A DNA stretch of 64,000 bases from Cercospora beticola (Eukaryota > Ascomycota > Dothideomycetes > Mycosphaerellales > Mycosphaerellaceae), in the NCBI RefSeq assembly GCF_033473495.1, contig NC_088939.1, positions 3,906,001 to 3,970,000 on the forward strand, read 5' to 3'. The stretch's first letter is position 1, and every line of letters begins with the position of its first letter. The notes beneath the pieces were generated by a model. It saw nothing but the letters and a program-made list of their open reading frames with translations, did no database searches and was not told the DNA's origin. This document shows positions 9,485 to 20,806 of this stretch, piece after piece. A program made the translations under genes and the position numbers.

Positions 9485-11436
9485 TTTGACTGATGCGAGA
9501 GGGCCGTGCCTCTGGTGCAGGCAAAGATAGAGTTGCCCTGGAAAGGAGAGACGATGGGGATTAATATGTGCGTGGGAGGGGCATCCCTAAATAATGTTCT
9601 GCTTCGTGCCAGCCTTGTGGTTCGCGAGCAACACGGAACAGGGTTGTCGATGCTTGTCGATAGGGAGTCTACCAGCGTCGGCATCGTCGACATTGACAGC
9701 TCCGCACCAGGCCAGGCGATCGATCAGCCAGCGAGGGCCTTGAATCATAATGTGGCTTGGATGGGGCCTCTGCTGCGTTCGCGGCAGTTGTGCATCGACG
9801 ACAACCCGCGCCATTACCAGCACCGGACAGACATGTGGCATGGACGGTGATTCGTGGTCGTAGCGCAGCACATGGGGGCCGCGCGAGGCCTTGCAGGTCC
9901 CAGACTCGAGTCAACCAGGATGAGCACTGGTGGCGGCGGGCACAGATGGATCGCGTAGGCGAGGTCTGGGGTGCGTTTGCGGAGAAGCGTGCATAGCGTG
10001 TCGCGTGCAGTTCAAGGCACTGCAGCTGTCGGCGTGGTGCAAGCGATGTGCAGCTGCCGCGACCTCGGATGGCTTGCGTGCATCAAGTGCGCGATGCTCC
10101 ACGGCAGATGCCCCATCGCACTTGCCGGTTGCGCGTCGACGGGGTTGGGACGAACTCTGCGGTCGATGAACGGGAAAGGCACACGGTGTCCAGTGGGAAG
10201 GTGCGATGCCCAGACGCGGAGGGAGCGAGGCAATGCTTGTCTCTTCTTCACGCCAGCCGTGCCTGGCTGCTCACGCCGCGTCGGACGAGTTCGTCCACTG
10301 TCTCTCGCCAACCCTCCTTTTCTGGACGCTGATTCTCCCATCTTACGCGTCCTGAGACTGCTGCTGACCTCTGACCGATCTCCGAAATCAATGCCTCGTC
10401 ATCTCACCGCCAGACGAGGCGAACCACACTGTCGCCTGAGGAGTGACGGCCCACGGGCCCAGCACTGTCCCATCTGCGAAAGTTGTGCGGCATCTCGATT
10501 TAGCACAGACAGGCTCAGCCTTGGACGTTGCTTCCCTCCCGATGTTGTGACTCCCACGTGGCAGATGCCAGCACTGCACGTGCATCAGCCCAGGAATACT
10601 TTCGGACTTTTGAACATCGATGTAGATGTCACGTCGGCCTCGAATGCCGCGTGTCTCTCGACATAGGGCTCAGTGAAAGGCCTCGCGTGGCCAGAACCAG
10701 GAACTTGATGCACGTAAGAAGATACAGAGGCTCTGCACTTCGGTCCGACCTTTCAGAAACCACTCGAAGCACGAACCCTTCAAACTCTCCCACAAACTGC
10801 TCTGGTCGATCCTCAACGCTACGTTCTTCCACGCGCGGCATTGTTCATCGTGGAATAAGGAAGAGATCGAGCTGTACTGGCACACTTTCTGCGGCATTCC
10901 ATCGTTCCTTCCCTCCATCTTCGCAGTAGAGAGGCTGCATTCGAATGTGCTTGGATTTCCGAGCCACACGATGCTACGCCCTGCAGTGCCAGCAAAACCC
11001 TGCGACTATGCTGCGAGAACAGTATTCGGGTATTTTCCATGTGCGAAAGCATTCTGTGCTCCTGGCCGCCCGGTCGAACATTCGGATCCTGCCGATGACT
11101 TCACTCGACAATGGGAGTTTTGAACAATCTACAATGGTCTCAAAACCAGAGCGTAAGACACAGGGCCGTATACACTGTGTTTCATCGAGTGCTGTATATT
11201 GTCGGGACAGTGAACCATTGTCGCGGCGAGAGCAGCGTATTGTTCCGCCATTCACTGTCGCGACAATACCATGTGCGACACAGCTAAGTGTTTTGCCCCC
11301 GACTCGACTTTCTTTTCTTCCCAGACATTCTTCACCACTTCAGCTCACCTCACAGACACCTTCTACGCCGACGTAGGCACGCATTCGCCGCACCAAAATC
11401 ATCAAGATTACAGAGACTTCGCCCCAGCACCTGAAG
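9485..11436. other. Long intergenic region (~1.95 kb) with an inverted repeat
   Basis: Several open frames of 60-230 codons overlap on both strands, but they are Arg/Cys/Ser-rich, lack splice logic and resemble no family, so none is annotated. The notable element is the inverted repeat at 11198-11267. Confidence 0.4.
11198..11267. repeat. 17-bp inverted repeat with 36-bp spacer upstream of the PHD gene
   Basis: Arm 1 (11198-11214, ATTGTCGGGACAGTGAA) is complementary to arm 2 (11251-11267, TTCACTGTCGCGACAAT) at 16 of 17 positions. Arm 2 contains the perfect 10-bp palindrome TGTCGCGACA (11257-11266), and the spacer holds another TTGTCGCG. It lies 170-240 bp before the start of the PHD-finger gene, so an operator for a dimeric regulator or a hairpin in the leader are both possible. 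Confidence 0.5.
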
Positions 11437-12847
11437 ATGGACTCTTCACGCCGCTACCTGGATACCGCTGAACGAGCGACTTGCGTAGCCACTTCGCATC
11501 TCGAGGTCCGCAACTGGGAGCCTGGTCTCATACTCAACGAGAGATACACGAAGTCAGAATATCTTGTGCGCCGTCATGGCCATTTGGGCCGGCATCCAGC
11601 CACTCGCGACATCCCAAGACTCGCACGCACAGCAGCCGGGGATGCCAAAATCATATTCATGCACCACCCCATGCTGTCCGCCCAATCTGTCCGGCGACTC
11701 GAGCTTTACTACGCATTCGAGCAGCTCACTCCGTACCCCACTGGCAACAACATGGAAACTGACTCCGCTCTTTATCCTCCCTCGGAATGGCAACCAGGTG
11801 TACAAACCGCTGCGCAGGTAGCAAACGCCTTGTCAGAGACCCAAGACTTTGATACAAACCTTCCGCGACACCCACACCGAGCCGCCTGGGATCTTATGGC
11901 CACTGCTGTGCGCAACCCACCACTCATGCCGGAGACACTCAATCAGATCATAAATGATCTGAGCTACCCGCTTGGCACCATCACAAAAGCGCCGCCACAG
12001 TATGCCGCGGAGAGAGGCGTCGCCGACCTCACCGATTGCTCACTTCCTGTCCCGGTGAAGGCACAGCACAAGACAGGCGAGAAGCGGTCAGCGGATTCTT
12101 CGCTGGACTCTGAACAGGACGGGACCGACGAAGCCACCACATCCCCCTCCATCGCCGAAGCGGCCAAGACTGGAGACCGCCGAAGTTGAAGATACTCTCC
12201 TGGAACCGCAGCACCAGAAAGGCAAGAAGCGTGCGGCTGACTCTCCTTCGCCCTCTCACGACAGCAACGGCACCGAGGCCCCTGCATCTCCCTCTCCAGC
12301 TCGCCCCACCAAGCGACCACGAACGGAGACGCCCCCAGTGGAACTGCTCCTCCCTGGCGTCGTCTCCGGCAACCGCCTCCCTAAAAGCCGCAAGGAAGCC
12401 GTCGACGGCGCCATCGAGCGCAAAAAAATACTGGAGAGAGCCCACCTCATTGTGAACCCCGACACCGCCGTGAAAGCTCTCGACTTCCCTCCTGAGTTCC
12501 ACTCTCCAGAAAATTTCACCCAAGCTGAGCGCACAGCGCTCGACGAGCAGGACATCGACAACGGTCCGATTCGCTGTATCTGTGGGGAGAATCGCGATGT
12601 AGCAAGTAGAGAAGAGTGGATTCAGTGTGATGGGGAGAATTGCGGAGTTTGGCAGCATGTGATCTGTATGGAGGATGGAGTTGAGAGCACGGTGGTTAAG
12701 CGTCAAGCCAAGACGTACTTGTGCCAGGTTTGTGATCCTTGGAGGCATAGGAAGGTGTTACAGAGGTTGAGGAGGCAAAATCCGGATCCGATGGGGAGGG
12801 CAGAGAGGGAGAGGGATGAGGCAGCGGCAGTGAATGAGGGCAATTGA
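11437..12847 (+). CDS. PHD-finger protein with an apparent reading-frame break
   Basis: The 5' frame (11437-12189) encodes ~250 residues with no recognised fold. The 3' frame, shifted +1 and running to 12847, carries a clear PHD zinc finger: CICGENRD, WIQCDGENCGVWQHVICM, then YLCQVC, the C4-H-C3 ligand set of histone-tail readers. Two matching low-complexity segments join the halves, one with RSADSS...SPS then KRPRLET, the other RAADSP...SPS then KRPRTET. The first is split by the frame change near 12140-12156, which argues for a single-base indel. A 106-bp intron 12055-12160 (GTGAAG...GAAG) would also restore frame but would delete part of that segment and has weak splice sites. Probably a nuclear chromatin factor. 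Partner and mark are unknown. Confidence 0.7.
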
Positions 12848-13054
12848 GATGGGCAGATCATCTTGGCACAGATCACTGTACATTGTATGCCTCCACGACT
12901 GCTCTAATTGTACAGACGTGCAGCGGTAACATAGCACGCTGCATGGGTATCTCCAAGGTCATCGAGGGCGATGACAATAACAAAAAGAAGCAACTCCTTC
13001 CATATTTCCAACGCCACGCTTTGAACGCTAACAAAGAATAAGAAGCAGAAGTGA
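12848..13054. other. Convergent 3' intergenic spacer
   Basis: Short gap between the ends of two convergent genes. Nothing else seen. Confidence 0.4.
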
Positions 13055-14742
13055 TCATCGATGAACGCCTTGCTGATGTCCCGGTTCCTCCCAAATCGGC
13101 CCCATTCTCGAAGCAGAGCCGAGCGAGCTTCTTGAGGGACCTCTCGCGCTCCTTGGCGAGGAGCCACCTGAACTACCAGGAGATTCATCTCGAGCGTAGG
13201 ACACCTGAGGTGGCAACAAAGGGCTCTCCGGTTCAAACGCTCCCGCAACTGTTCGAATGCCGCCGGCACCTTCAGCTGCGGCTGCCCCTCCATAGGCAGT
13301 GGGCAATAACGACACACCAGACTCTCCTCGACGGTAGTGTCTGGACGTTCTAGGCGGTGTGGGCGCTGGGTCGTACAGCCAGGCGACTTCGGGGTATGCA
13401 CGAACAGATCTGTTGGAGTCGGACCTGCTTAGCCTGCCGAACATGGGCTTGCCTTGTCGCTTTCGTCGGAATAGTAGAAGAGCAGCGAGAATGATCAAAA
13501 CTACACCAGCAGCCGCTCCCGTTGCAATGCCTGCTACGGAGCCTTGTCGGAGTTGTGAGCTGTTGTTGTCATCGTCGGAAGGTGGTGCTGGTGTTGCTGT
13601 CGCGGTCGCAGGCCCTGATGTAGACCGAGTAATTGTCGAGAAGGTTGACAATGCCGATGATGTCGCAGTTGTGATCGAGGTTGGTCGAGATGTTGATGTT
13701 GCTCTCGAGCTCGTAGTGGCTGGCAGGAAATTGGTCGTATCGATATTGAGTTCTGAAGCGACAGACGCTGCAACACCGCTAGGCAGTGCGGAATACAAGA
13801 CTGCTAGAGCATTCGGCGGCTCCGTTGTTTCGGACGATGCACCACTATCAGTGGGACTTGCGGCTCCGGGACTGTTGTTCGGGCGATCATTCTCGACTGC
13901 CGTAGGCAGTATTTGATCATTGTTCGACATTGAGATAACTTCTGTTTCTGCCGAAGCCTGGCAAGGGTGAGCGAGTGTGTTTGATGTGAGAGAATCAAGC
14001 GAAGGTGTTTCATCTTGTCTGTAGGCGCTGGGTAATAGTAGTCTATGTACCACTGATGTACCTGCAGTGGCGGCTGCCAGAAGGGTCGGTGCTGTGCCCA
14101 CTAGCACGCGGTAGGCTGACGTGGATCCACATATTTGGAGAGATCCTAAGGGATCGTCGTTCTGTGGAGTGGCGGTGCCCTGCTTTGAGACTGCGGCAGG
14201 AAACGCCTCCGATGTGGTAGAAATCGGATCAACTTCTGACAGCACGTGGAAACTCGCGATTCCGTTTTCTTCGCTAGGGTCGCAATTGGATGTGCTCTTG
14301 GCTGTCCAAGTATTGTCATTAATGAATGCAGGATCCGACGCGGTTTTGGTCATAATGCTATCACGACTCGAGCTCGAGCAAGATTCGCCATCGTTATCGT
14401 CTGATGCCATCCAGACAAGGCTGCGATTCCAATAGTGGTGTGCGCACCTGCTGCCGTACTTGCATATGTCGATGCAGGTCTTGACAGCCTGATCAGTGGC
14501 CGTGGCAAGCCTCAGATGTCATGTACTTGGTGCGTGATTGAAGAAGACTGGGCAAATATAGAGTCCAATCTGTACCTACTGACATAGCTCGTGCGTGTGA
14601 GGCACGCGGCGGTTGTGTTGTGTATACTGATCATACCTGGTCGCAGTCTGCTTCTCACAGGGGAGGCCGGTGAAGCACCACGAGGCCGTAGAGGCCCAGA
14701 GTTCGTGGTTGTGTGCACAGACAGAGGCACGGAGACATTGTG
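13055..14742 (-). CDS. Cys-rich, Ser/Thr-rich single-pass membrane protein (sensor-like), 5' end unresolved
   Basis: The main exon (14510-13055) encodes a Ser/Thr-rich ectodomain (TSSRATSTSRPTSITTATSSA region), one transmembrane helix (IATGAAAGVVLIILAALLLF) followed by the stop-transfer RRKRQGK, and a ~130-residue Ser/Pro/Gly-rich cytosolic tail. This is the plan of Mid2/Wsc-type cell-wall stress sensors. Splicing over 14511-14636 adds an upstream exon (14742-14637) with CLRASVC...WCFTGLPCEKQ, which combines with TCIDICKYGSRC to make a cluster of eight or more cysteines. That exon follows a perfect TACTAAC branch site (14748-14754) and TACAG acceptor. The exon carrying the start and signal peptide could not be identified. 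Function is inferred from architecture only. Confidence 0.7.
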
Positions 14743-15303
14743 CTGTAGTTAGTACTCAGCCCACGCAGCTATAGGAATAGAAAATCCACAAACTGAAGGT
14801 GTTGCAATCGGAGAGGCATGCTGCAGGCCAGAAAGCAAAGTGTGGCGTTGTGTTTCTAAATCAAGGAACATCGACTGGGCGCAGCCATGTGGGCGGATCG
14901 CCTCCGAAAAGCCAATTTTGCGGCGCGATCCTTCGACAGGCGGTCCAGGCGAGCTAGGCCATCATGTAGAAGCCTTTCTGAAGTCGATGCTCATCATTTC
15001 TTGTGCTGCGGTCATGGTCGGCGGGACGCCTGTAAGAACAAGGATCGTGTAGCGACACCTGCAAAGTGTTGCGAAGAAGTAGCAGAAGTGGAGTTTGGCA
15101 AGTCAAACCCTCGAGCAGATGCTTGGCTTGTCAAGAGCTGGGTCTAGACCCAGAGTCCACGAGCGACATTGAACGAATGGACAACAGCAAGACTGCTCCT
15201 TGCACTTTACACAAAGCCATCGACCGCCGAACCGGGCGAGAATCGAGAACGACACCACATCAAATACATTTTCATTAATGTCTCAGATATCTCAAAGTAT
15301 CAC
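14743..15303. other. Intergenic / probable missing first exon of the sensor-like gene
   Basis: Part of this stretch should contain the start codon and signal peptide of the minus-strand membrane protein, but no hydrophobic exon with a convincing donor was found. The rest is 3' flank of the NADAR gene. Confidence 0.4.
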
Positions 15304-15977
15304 TCAAGCCTTTTCCCTTTTCAATCTTTCCCTCGCCCTCTCCAAAGCCTTTCCAAGTCGATTCTCTCCCCACTTATCCTCATTACCCTCCGCTTCATCA
15401 CTATTGAACCCAATCCCCCAGATCCGATCGTTCGGACTCGTCTCAACCAACTGCCTATCCCCAGTCCCCAGCAATATCTTACCTAACTTCTCATTCTGCT
15501 TAAATTTCAAGTAACTTCCCTCCTCTACAACCCGATCACAATTTTTGTCCCAAAGATCCTGTTGGAAATTCTTGACTTCGCGTCCAAGCTGTTTGGCTTT
15601 GGCGGGTGTGTCTGTTCATTCGATCAATCTGGAGTAACGGCGAATTGACGTACTCATGGCGATATCATTCAAGATGGAAATGACTCACCTGCCTTTGCAA
15701 TCTTCTCCGCGACCTCCTCATCGCCCATGAGCAAAGCTTTATGATACATCATATACTGCTCGGCAGTATGGAATTCTTTTCCGTCGGACTTGAAAGGACT
15801 AGGATACCATTGCTGTAATGCACACTCAGGCTCCGGACGATCGGAGCCGAAGAAGTAGACACATGTGTCTGTGACTTTAGGTGGTAAGTCTTGAGCATAT
15901 TGAAGCTCCTTGGGAAGGTCTGGGAGATTGTCGCCGATCCAACGAGGTCCTTTGCCATCGGCTTGAGCCCAGGACAT
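15304..15977 (-). CDS. NADAR domain protein (YbiA-like N-glycosidase)
   Basis: Two exons (15977-15689 and 15611-15304, intron GTGAGT...AACAG) give 198 residues that are almost entirely one NADAR domain: VYFFGSDRPEPECALQQWYPSPF, FHTAEQYMMYHKALLMGD, AKAKQLGREVKNF, LKFKQNEKLGKILLGTGDRQLVE and DRIWGIGF. In bacteria and plants this fold hydrolyses the N-glycosidic bond of unstable riboflavin-pathway intermediates (metabolite repair). Some relatives reverse ADP-ribosylation of nucleic acid. The length and complete motif set suggest an intact cytosolic enzyme. The start at 15977 (MSWAQADGKG) lies immediately before the domain. A longer minus-strand frame extends across the upstream region in another phase and is not used. 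Confidence 0.92.
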
Positions 15978-16343
15978 CCTGTGAGTAGTAGATCAATAGA
16001 TTTGAATTGTAAAATTACTTCCGGAGGAAGGTGTGCTTTTCCCTCAGGAATGTGCTGTCGCTCAAGAATGACTTCTGGAAACAGTCGCTCTTCTATGTCA
16101 AAGCTGCAATATTTGAGATTCAATGATACTGACGCCATCCATTGACCCTCAGCCATAGAGGAGTCGTGGTCTCGGCCGGCCGGATGCGACTCTCCTCTTT
16201 GCTTGGCGCTATCGCAAATGTACTTGAAGCTGTAATTTGATTCACAGCGAGAAACACGTGACTCAGCGAGAGTGGGATATCTCATTATCATTTCGACGTC
16301 CGCTCATGCTTTACATAACGCCATGCTGGGTGTCTCGTATACA
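15978..16343. other. Intergenic, promoter of the NADAR gene
   Basis: An open minus-strand frame crosses this gap (up to 16291) but runs out of phase into the NADAR gene and resembles nothing known. Treated as non-coding. Confidence 0.35.
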
Positions 16344-18869
16344 TTAGTCATGCTCGTTGATTGTCCAGCGCCTCTTAGGCTCAGACTTGTTCCAAGCTCT
16401 GGCGACTTTGTCCTCAGACTGCGTGCGTTCAAATTGTGGCCGACCCCACAAACCTTTCACGGAGAGACCTCGACTGAGCGAAGTTGGAACATCTTTCGCG
16501 ACTAGCGGCAGATCGGTCGGTTCGTCCGCGGCTTCCTGGGCCAGATGCTTTGCATCCTCTGAACTGCGGTCATCGCCCATCACACTATCGACAATCCTGC
16601 GCTGCTCCTTGTCGGCTGCGTCAACCTGCGGATTAGACTTCGTAGCTACGTTATTGGTGCTGTTTGGCGCTGAGTCAGGTGACAGGTCCTGTTCAAAGCT
16701 CACACGGCCGGGACTATCCTTGGGTGGAGCGAACAAAGCATCGCCATTCTCTTTCGCTTTCTGCGCATCGAGTATGGGAGTACCACGGCCAGAAGGTGGC
16801 GTCCACAGGCCAGTTGTGAAGGTAGGTGGGGTTGAGATGGTCTCGACAGGATGTGAGTTGCTCCTGTTCATCGTTGGCACACTCGGGCGCCTTATAGAAC
16901 CTAGAGCAGAATTGCTGCTTGTTCTTGTTGGGCCTGTCGGCGGCTTTGGTTCTCCCAAGTCCCAGTTCGCATCAATTCCTGCACCAGCTTCAGCATGTGC
17001 GCCGCCTCCCGTTCGCTTGTATTTTGCCAAAGCTTCTTTGGCAGTCTTGATGTCGGAGGCAGCGTTCGACGTTGCCAACTTCGTAGGGTCGACTCCAGGT
17101 CGCAAGTGCTCGGAGGATGCCACGAGCTGCATAGGAACGGAAATGGTCAGTGACACGTCAACTCGGAACCTTATGGTCTTTGCTTACCTTCATCTCGTAT
17201 ATCTCGCTCAACCCGATATCGTAGGCACTTCGCCTTCTCAGCATTGGTGCAGGATCAACGGGCTCACTTGATGACCCATCGGTGGCAGTTGAGGTATGGT
17301 GCAGCGTCAAAGGCGGTGCATCAGGTCTGCGAACAGCCACTGTCAAGCTGCTCATGCCGACATCCAGCAGAACAGGTTGGCTGGTCAGTGCTCCGATGAG
17401 TGCATTGCTGCCAGCGCCATGTGTCACCAGAACTACAACTAGATCCTCCTCCTCCTGTTCATCGTGAGACACTATGTGGGGTCTGTCTGCTTGTTCAAGT
17501 CCTAGTGCATCCTCCGCACGGTCGCTCGTATCGTGCAACGAATACCATTCGACGAGGTTGTTCAAGCCCCTCCGGAAACGTTTGTGCATCGATGACCATT
17601 CCTCGCCAAATTTTCCACCATCACCCCAGTTCAGCGGGGAGCGACTGCTGTCCCAATGGTAATCGACATTCACAGTAGCGTTGCGAGCGTGCGAAACATA
17701 GCCTCGAGGGATGTGGTCGGAGTTCGAGATCGCGTACGAAGGAATCGGCGGGTGATAGACTGAATACTCGGGTTTCGGAATCGTCGATGTGAGAGGTTGC
17801 AAGGTGTGGCCAGGTCGAAATGGCGATCTGCGGCCAGATGCACTGTGGTGGCTGTGGTGACTGTCATTGCTCCCGACGCTGCTGGCGCTGTTGGAGCGAT
17901 CTCTCCGCGCAGTTGGCGCGTGCAATGCATTTGTGACATGGCTCCAGTCGTCCAAAGTGCTCTCTCGGCTGCCCTGCGATCTCGTGTTCCCACCACTCCA
18001 TAGGCTGTTGTTGGAAGATCGATGCGAGACTGTTGGTGTGAAGAGGTCAACCGTTTCGTTCTGCATAAGCTCCGCTTTCGCTCCTGCAACCATGAGAGGG
18101 CTGGGTGGAGGGGGAGTTATATGATCAAAGTATTGAGGGTTCAGCCATTCTCCCAGGAAAGCGTCGACTCGTATCTTCGCCTTTCTATACCTCTTGTGCT
18201 CTGCCAAAGTCCTTCGAGCCAGCTGATGCGCCAGATCATGCCTGGGCTCGGAGATGGGGGCAAGACTGGGCGACGTTGATCCACTCATGGCATGTAGTCT
18301 CGGAGAATGCAGCGCCGAATGCATCTGCGCGGGAGTCCTTGGCCTGCTGCCTTTCTTATCTCCTGGCTCTTCAAACTGTGCCATGCCAGCCGATATGGCC
18401 ACACTGGTCTGTAGACATCGCAAGAACGGCGATGTATGGATTACCACTTTGTGCTTCTTCCTCTTTCGCTTGGAACCATGCGTCCCATTCGCGCCATCCG
18501 CGCCCGGCGTGCTCTGTGCATTGTTGAACTCGTGCTCACGCGCGTGGAGCAGACTGGCGATTCTCGTGCCCAATGCCCGGCATTGATTCCAGCCTGGAGA
18601 GGAAAAGTCTAATGTCAGTGCATGTTACACCATGACGATGACGCCGCCGCTGCTTTTGCCACATACCGCCGTAGGTCAGCGGAGGGTCGTAGGGCGCTGG
18701 AGTGGACAGATGCCAGGACTGGTCGGCGGCGTCCAGGCGCATGCCATGTCTGCGAGGCAAGAAGTGTTAGCACAAGCACAGCATACCGGCCGAGGCAGCT
18801 CGTGTTCCTGTTTCTTCCGTACCTAGCGACTATGACGACCGCGGGCGCTTGCGGATGGTTTGGAGCCAT
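16344..18869 (-). CDS. Histidine phosphatase superfamily (phosphoglycerate-mutase-like) protein
   Basis: Four exons (18869-18823, 18749-18667, 18593-17188, 17126-16344) join in frame to 772 residues. The first intron sits inside the catalytic motif: VVIVAR + HGMRLDA rebuilds the phosphohistidine RHG signature. The distal active-site half is VLVTHGAGSNALIGAL near residue 440, and VDAFLGEWLNPQYF and SSPFLRCLQTS-type segments (HTSPFLRCLQTSVAIS) match fungal PGAM proteins. Between them lies a long Ser/His-rich insertion, and a ~260-residue Ser/Thr/Pro-rich C-terminal extension (STPPTFTTGLWTPPSGRGTP) ends the protein. The superfamily acts on phosphoester substrates from sugar phosphates to phosphoproteins. 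Size and disordered tails suggest a regulatory protein phosphatase-like role rather than glycolysis. Confidence 0.88.
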
Positions 18870-20806
18870 GTCGTCGCTCCTGCTGCTCTTCTGTTGCGCT
18901 CCTGCACGGCTCGACGACTGTCACATCTCCCGCAACGACGCCAAAAGAGGTTCCGCCCGAGTTTCGAGGTGACCAAACGGCGAGCAAAGGCCTCCACTTG
19001 CCTAGCCTTGGTTCTTTCCGGGGTGACGATACCACGTGTGCGGCACCTCTCCACTGCGGGATATAAGTGCGGATGATCTTCCAGCCGCACTCTTCTGCCT
19101 CTCTCGCTCTTTGTCCAGTGTGGCGCGAGAAAATGAGCTGGCAGATGTGTCTTGCTCGGACCAGCAAGACTTTTTCGCAAGATTTGCTTGTCCTTCGGTG
19201 GTTACCCGGTGCTTCAGGCCAGTGACTTGCGACCTCCGCGATCTTGGCCCCATCAACTCATTATGCAGGGACCAGATGACATCGACGGTCGTCGGATGAA
19301 AGTTCATACGAAGCGCTAATGACTTGAATGTGATATTTCGATACTCTACTGGCAAGAAATACAGCTTCACCTCGAAAGGCGAGAGTTCTGGCTATCAAAT
19401 TGAAATTCGCCGAATGCAGCGCAGTCTGTTGCACGGCGCGTAGCTCTTCACAGTGTTGATCTGCTATGTCTTCTATAATGCAGCATTTCTTCTGGTTCGC
19501 CTTCGAGCACGATGCCTGCACCAGAAAGTGAGCTGGTGAACAGTGGAGCATGCAGAGAAGGTTGAGCTGCTCCGTGCAGCTTGTCATTCTTGGTATCCAG
19601 TTTCTCTTTCGCTGATCAGTCTTTCGAAGACTGCTGCCGCAATCTATTGGCAGTTTGCTGGGAGTTCCAGTGAACTCGATTACAGAAGCACGCAGATGTC
19701 CACCACGAGTATCACGACGCTGGCCGCACCATGCTCCTCATTGAGATGTATAACGGCCTCGACTCACTGCTCTCGGAAGGCTGGCTACTGCATCTGCGCA
19801 AATACCAGTCTGACATCAACATTGCTGCCAATGCACAAATGCTGAATGACGATTCGCATCGGGAGATGGCCAACAACCTGGTATCATTCTGCGATACGTG
19901 ATCCTCCTTGAATTCGGTGGAGTTTTTGGATCGCAACAAGCATCACGGGGCCAGTCATCGCGGCCTGTGCCTGCTGCCTGTAAGCAATTTGGCCTCGCGT
20001 TCGCTATTCGCGGTCATTGCCTAGCAAGCTTATGTCAACTTGCGACAAGTACCCTATGCGGCCATTGATCCTCCCAACGGCAAGGTCGCAGGGATGCGCT
20101 AGGATGCAGCTGCGCTCCGAATGTCGGCCACGAGCTCGTCGCAACCAGTCAAAGAGCGAGGCCATCAGCCCCCATCGGAAGCTCTTGCTTGTGGGCAATT
20201 AATCAGCTTGCTATACGGTCGAGTACGGTGGTAGCGAGAAGCTTGCTGCTGGCTGGCAGCTTGCGCGACAGCCGCAAGGCACTTTAAAGAAGGCCGGGCC
20301 GGTGGTCGACAGCAAGGTTGTGTTCCTCCATCGGAAAAGTTGTGGTCTTCACTTGCAATCAGCATTGTGTCCGGCTATATGACGGCCTGTAAAAAGTCCA
20401 TCAGCTCGTAGCATCACCTCTCGAGATGCGTCATGTAGTGCTTCAAGCACTCGCATGCCGTTGACATGTCGCATGATCGCACGAAGGAACGTCTCGTGCC
20501 CACTTCGTCGTAGTCTGGATGCGAGCTCGGCCGTGCCAGAAAATTTGACAGCTGGATCCTTGACTTGGCGAGCTAGCCCTGCGCTTGTCAATCGCTCACG
20601 CCCTATTGTACTCTGTTCGGTGTGAGTCGAAACGCCATGGTCTACAATGGCGGAGGCCAGCTTTTTGTAGGTTTCGACAGAAGTAAGGATCGCGCCCTTT
20701 AACACTCATTCGATTCCACTTCCGCCCTGTGCACGCCTTGTGCAAGATTCACATTGAGGGCGCCCAGCCAGATCCCGGCCCGGTGTGAAGTTGAGCTGAG
20801 AGCAGG
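18870..20806. other. Long intergenic region (~1.9 kb), possible gene relics
   Basis: No intact gene. On the minus strand near 19200-19590, short segments in different frames (IEDIADQHCEELRAVQQTAL, FNLIARTLAFR, then VKLYFLPVEYRNITFKSLALR) read like pieces of a folded fungal protein, perhaps an F-box/leucine-rich type. A 118-codon minus-strand frame at 20349-20705 (ASRLRRSGHETFLRAIMRHV) also looks protein-like. Stops and frame changes separate them, so at most they are decayed remnants. Confidence 0.3.

Noticed and set aside
9971..10666. 231-codon plus-strand open frame
   Set aside because: Arg/Cys/Ser-rich with no hydrophobic core, no family likeness, and overlapping open frames on the other strand. 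Typical chance frame in GC-rich spacer.
15749..16291. 180-codon minus-strand frame overlapping the NADAR gene
   Set aside because: Runs through the NADAR coding exon in another phase. The NADAR frame is unequivocal, so this is a shadow or leader frame.
16357..17271. 304-codon plus-strand frame opposite the histidine-phosphatase gene
   Set aside because: Antisense to the Ser/Pro-rich tail. Such tails often leave the opposite strand open.
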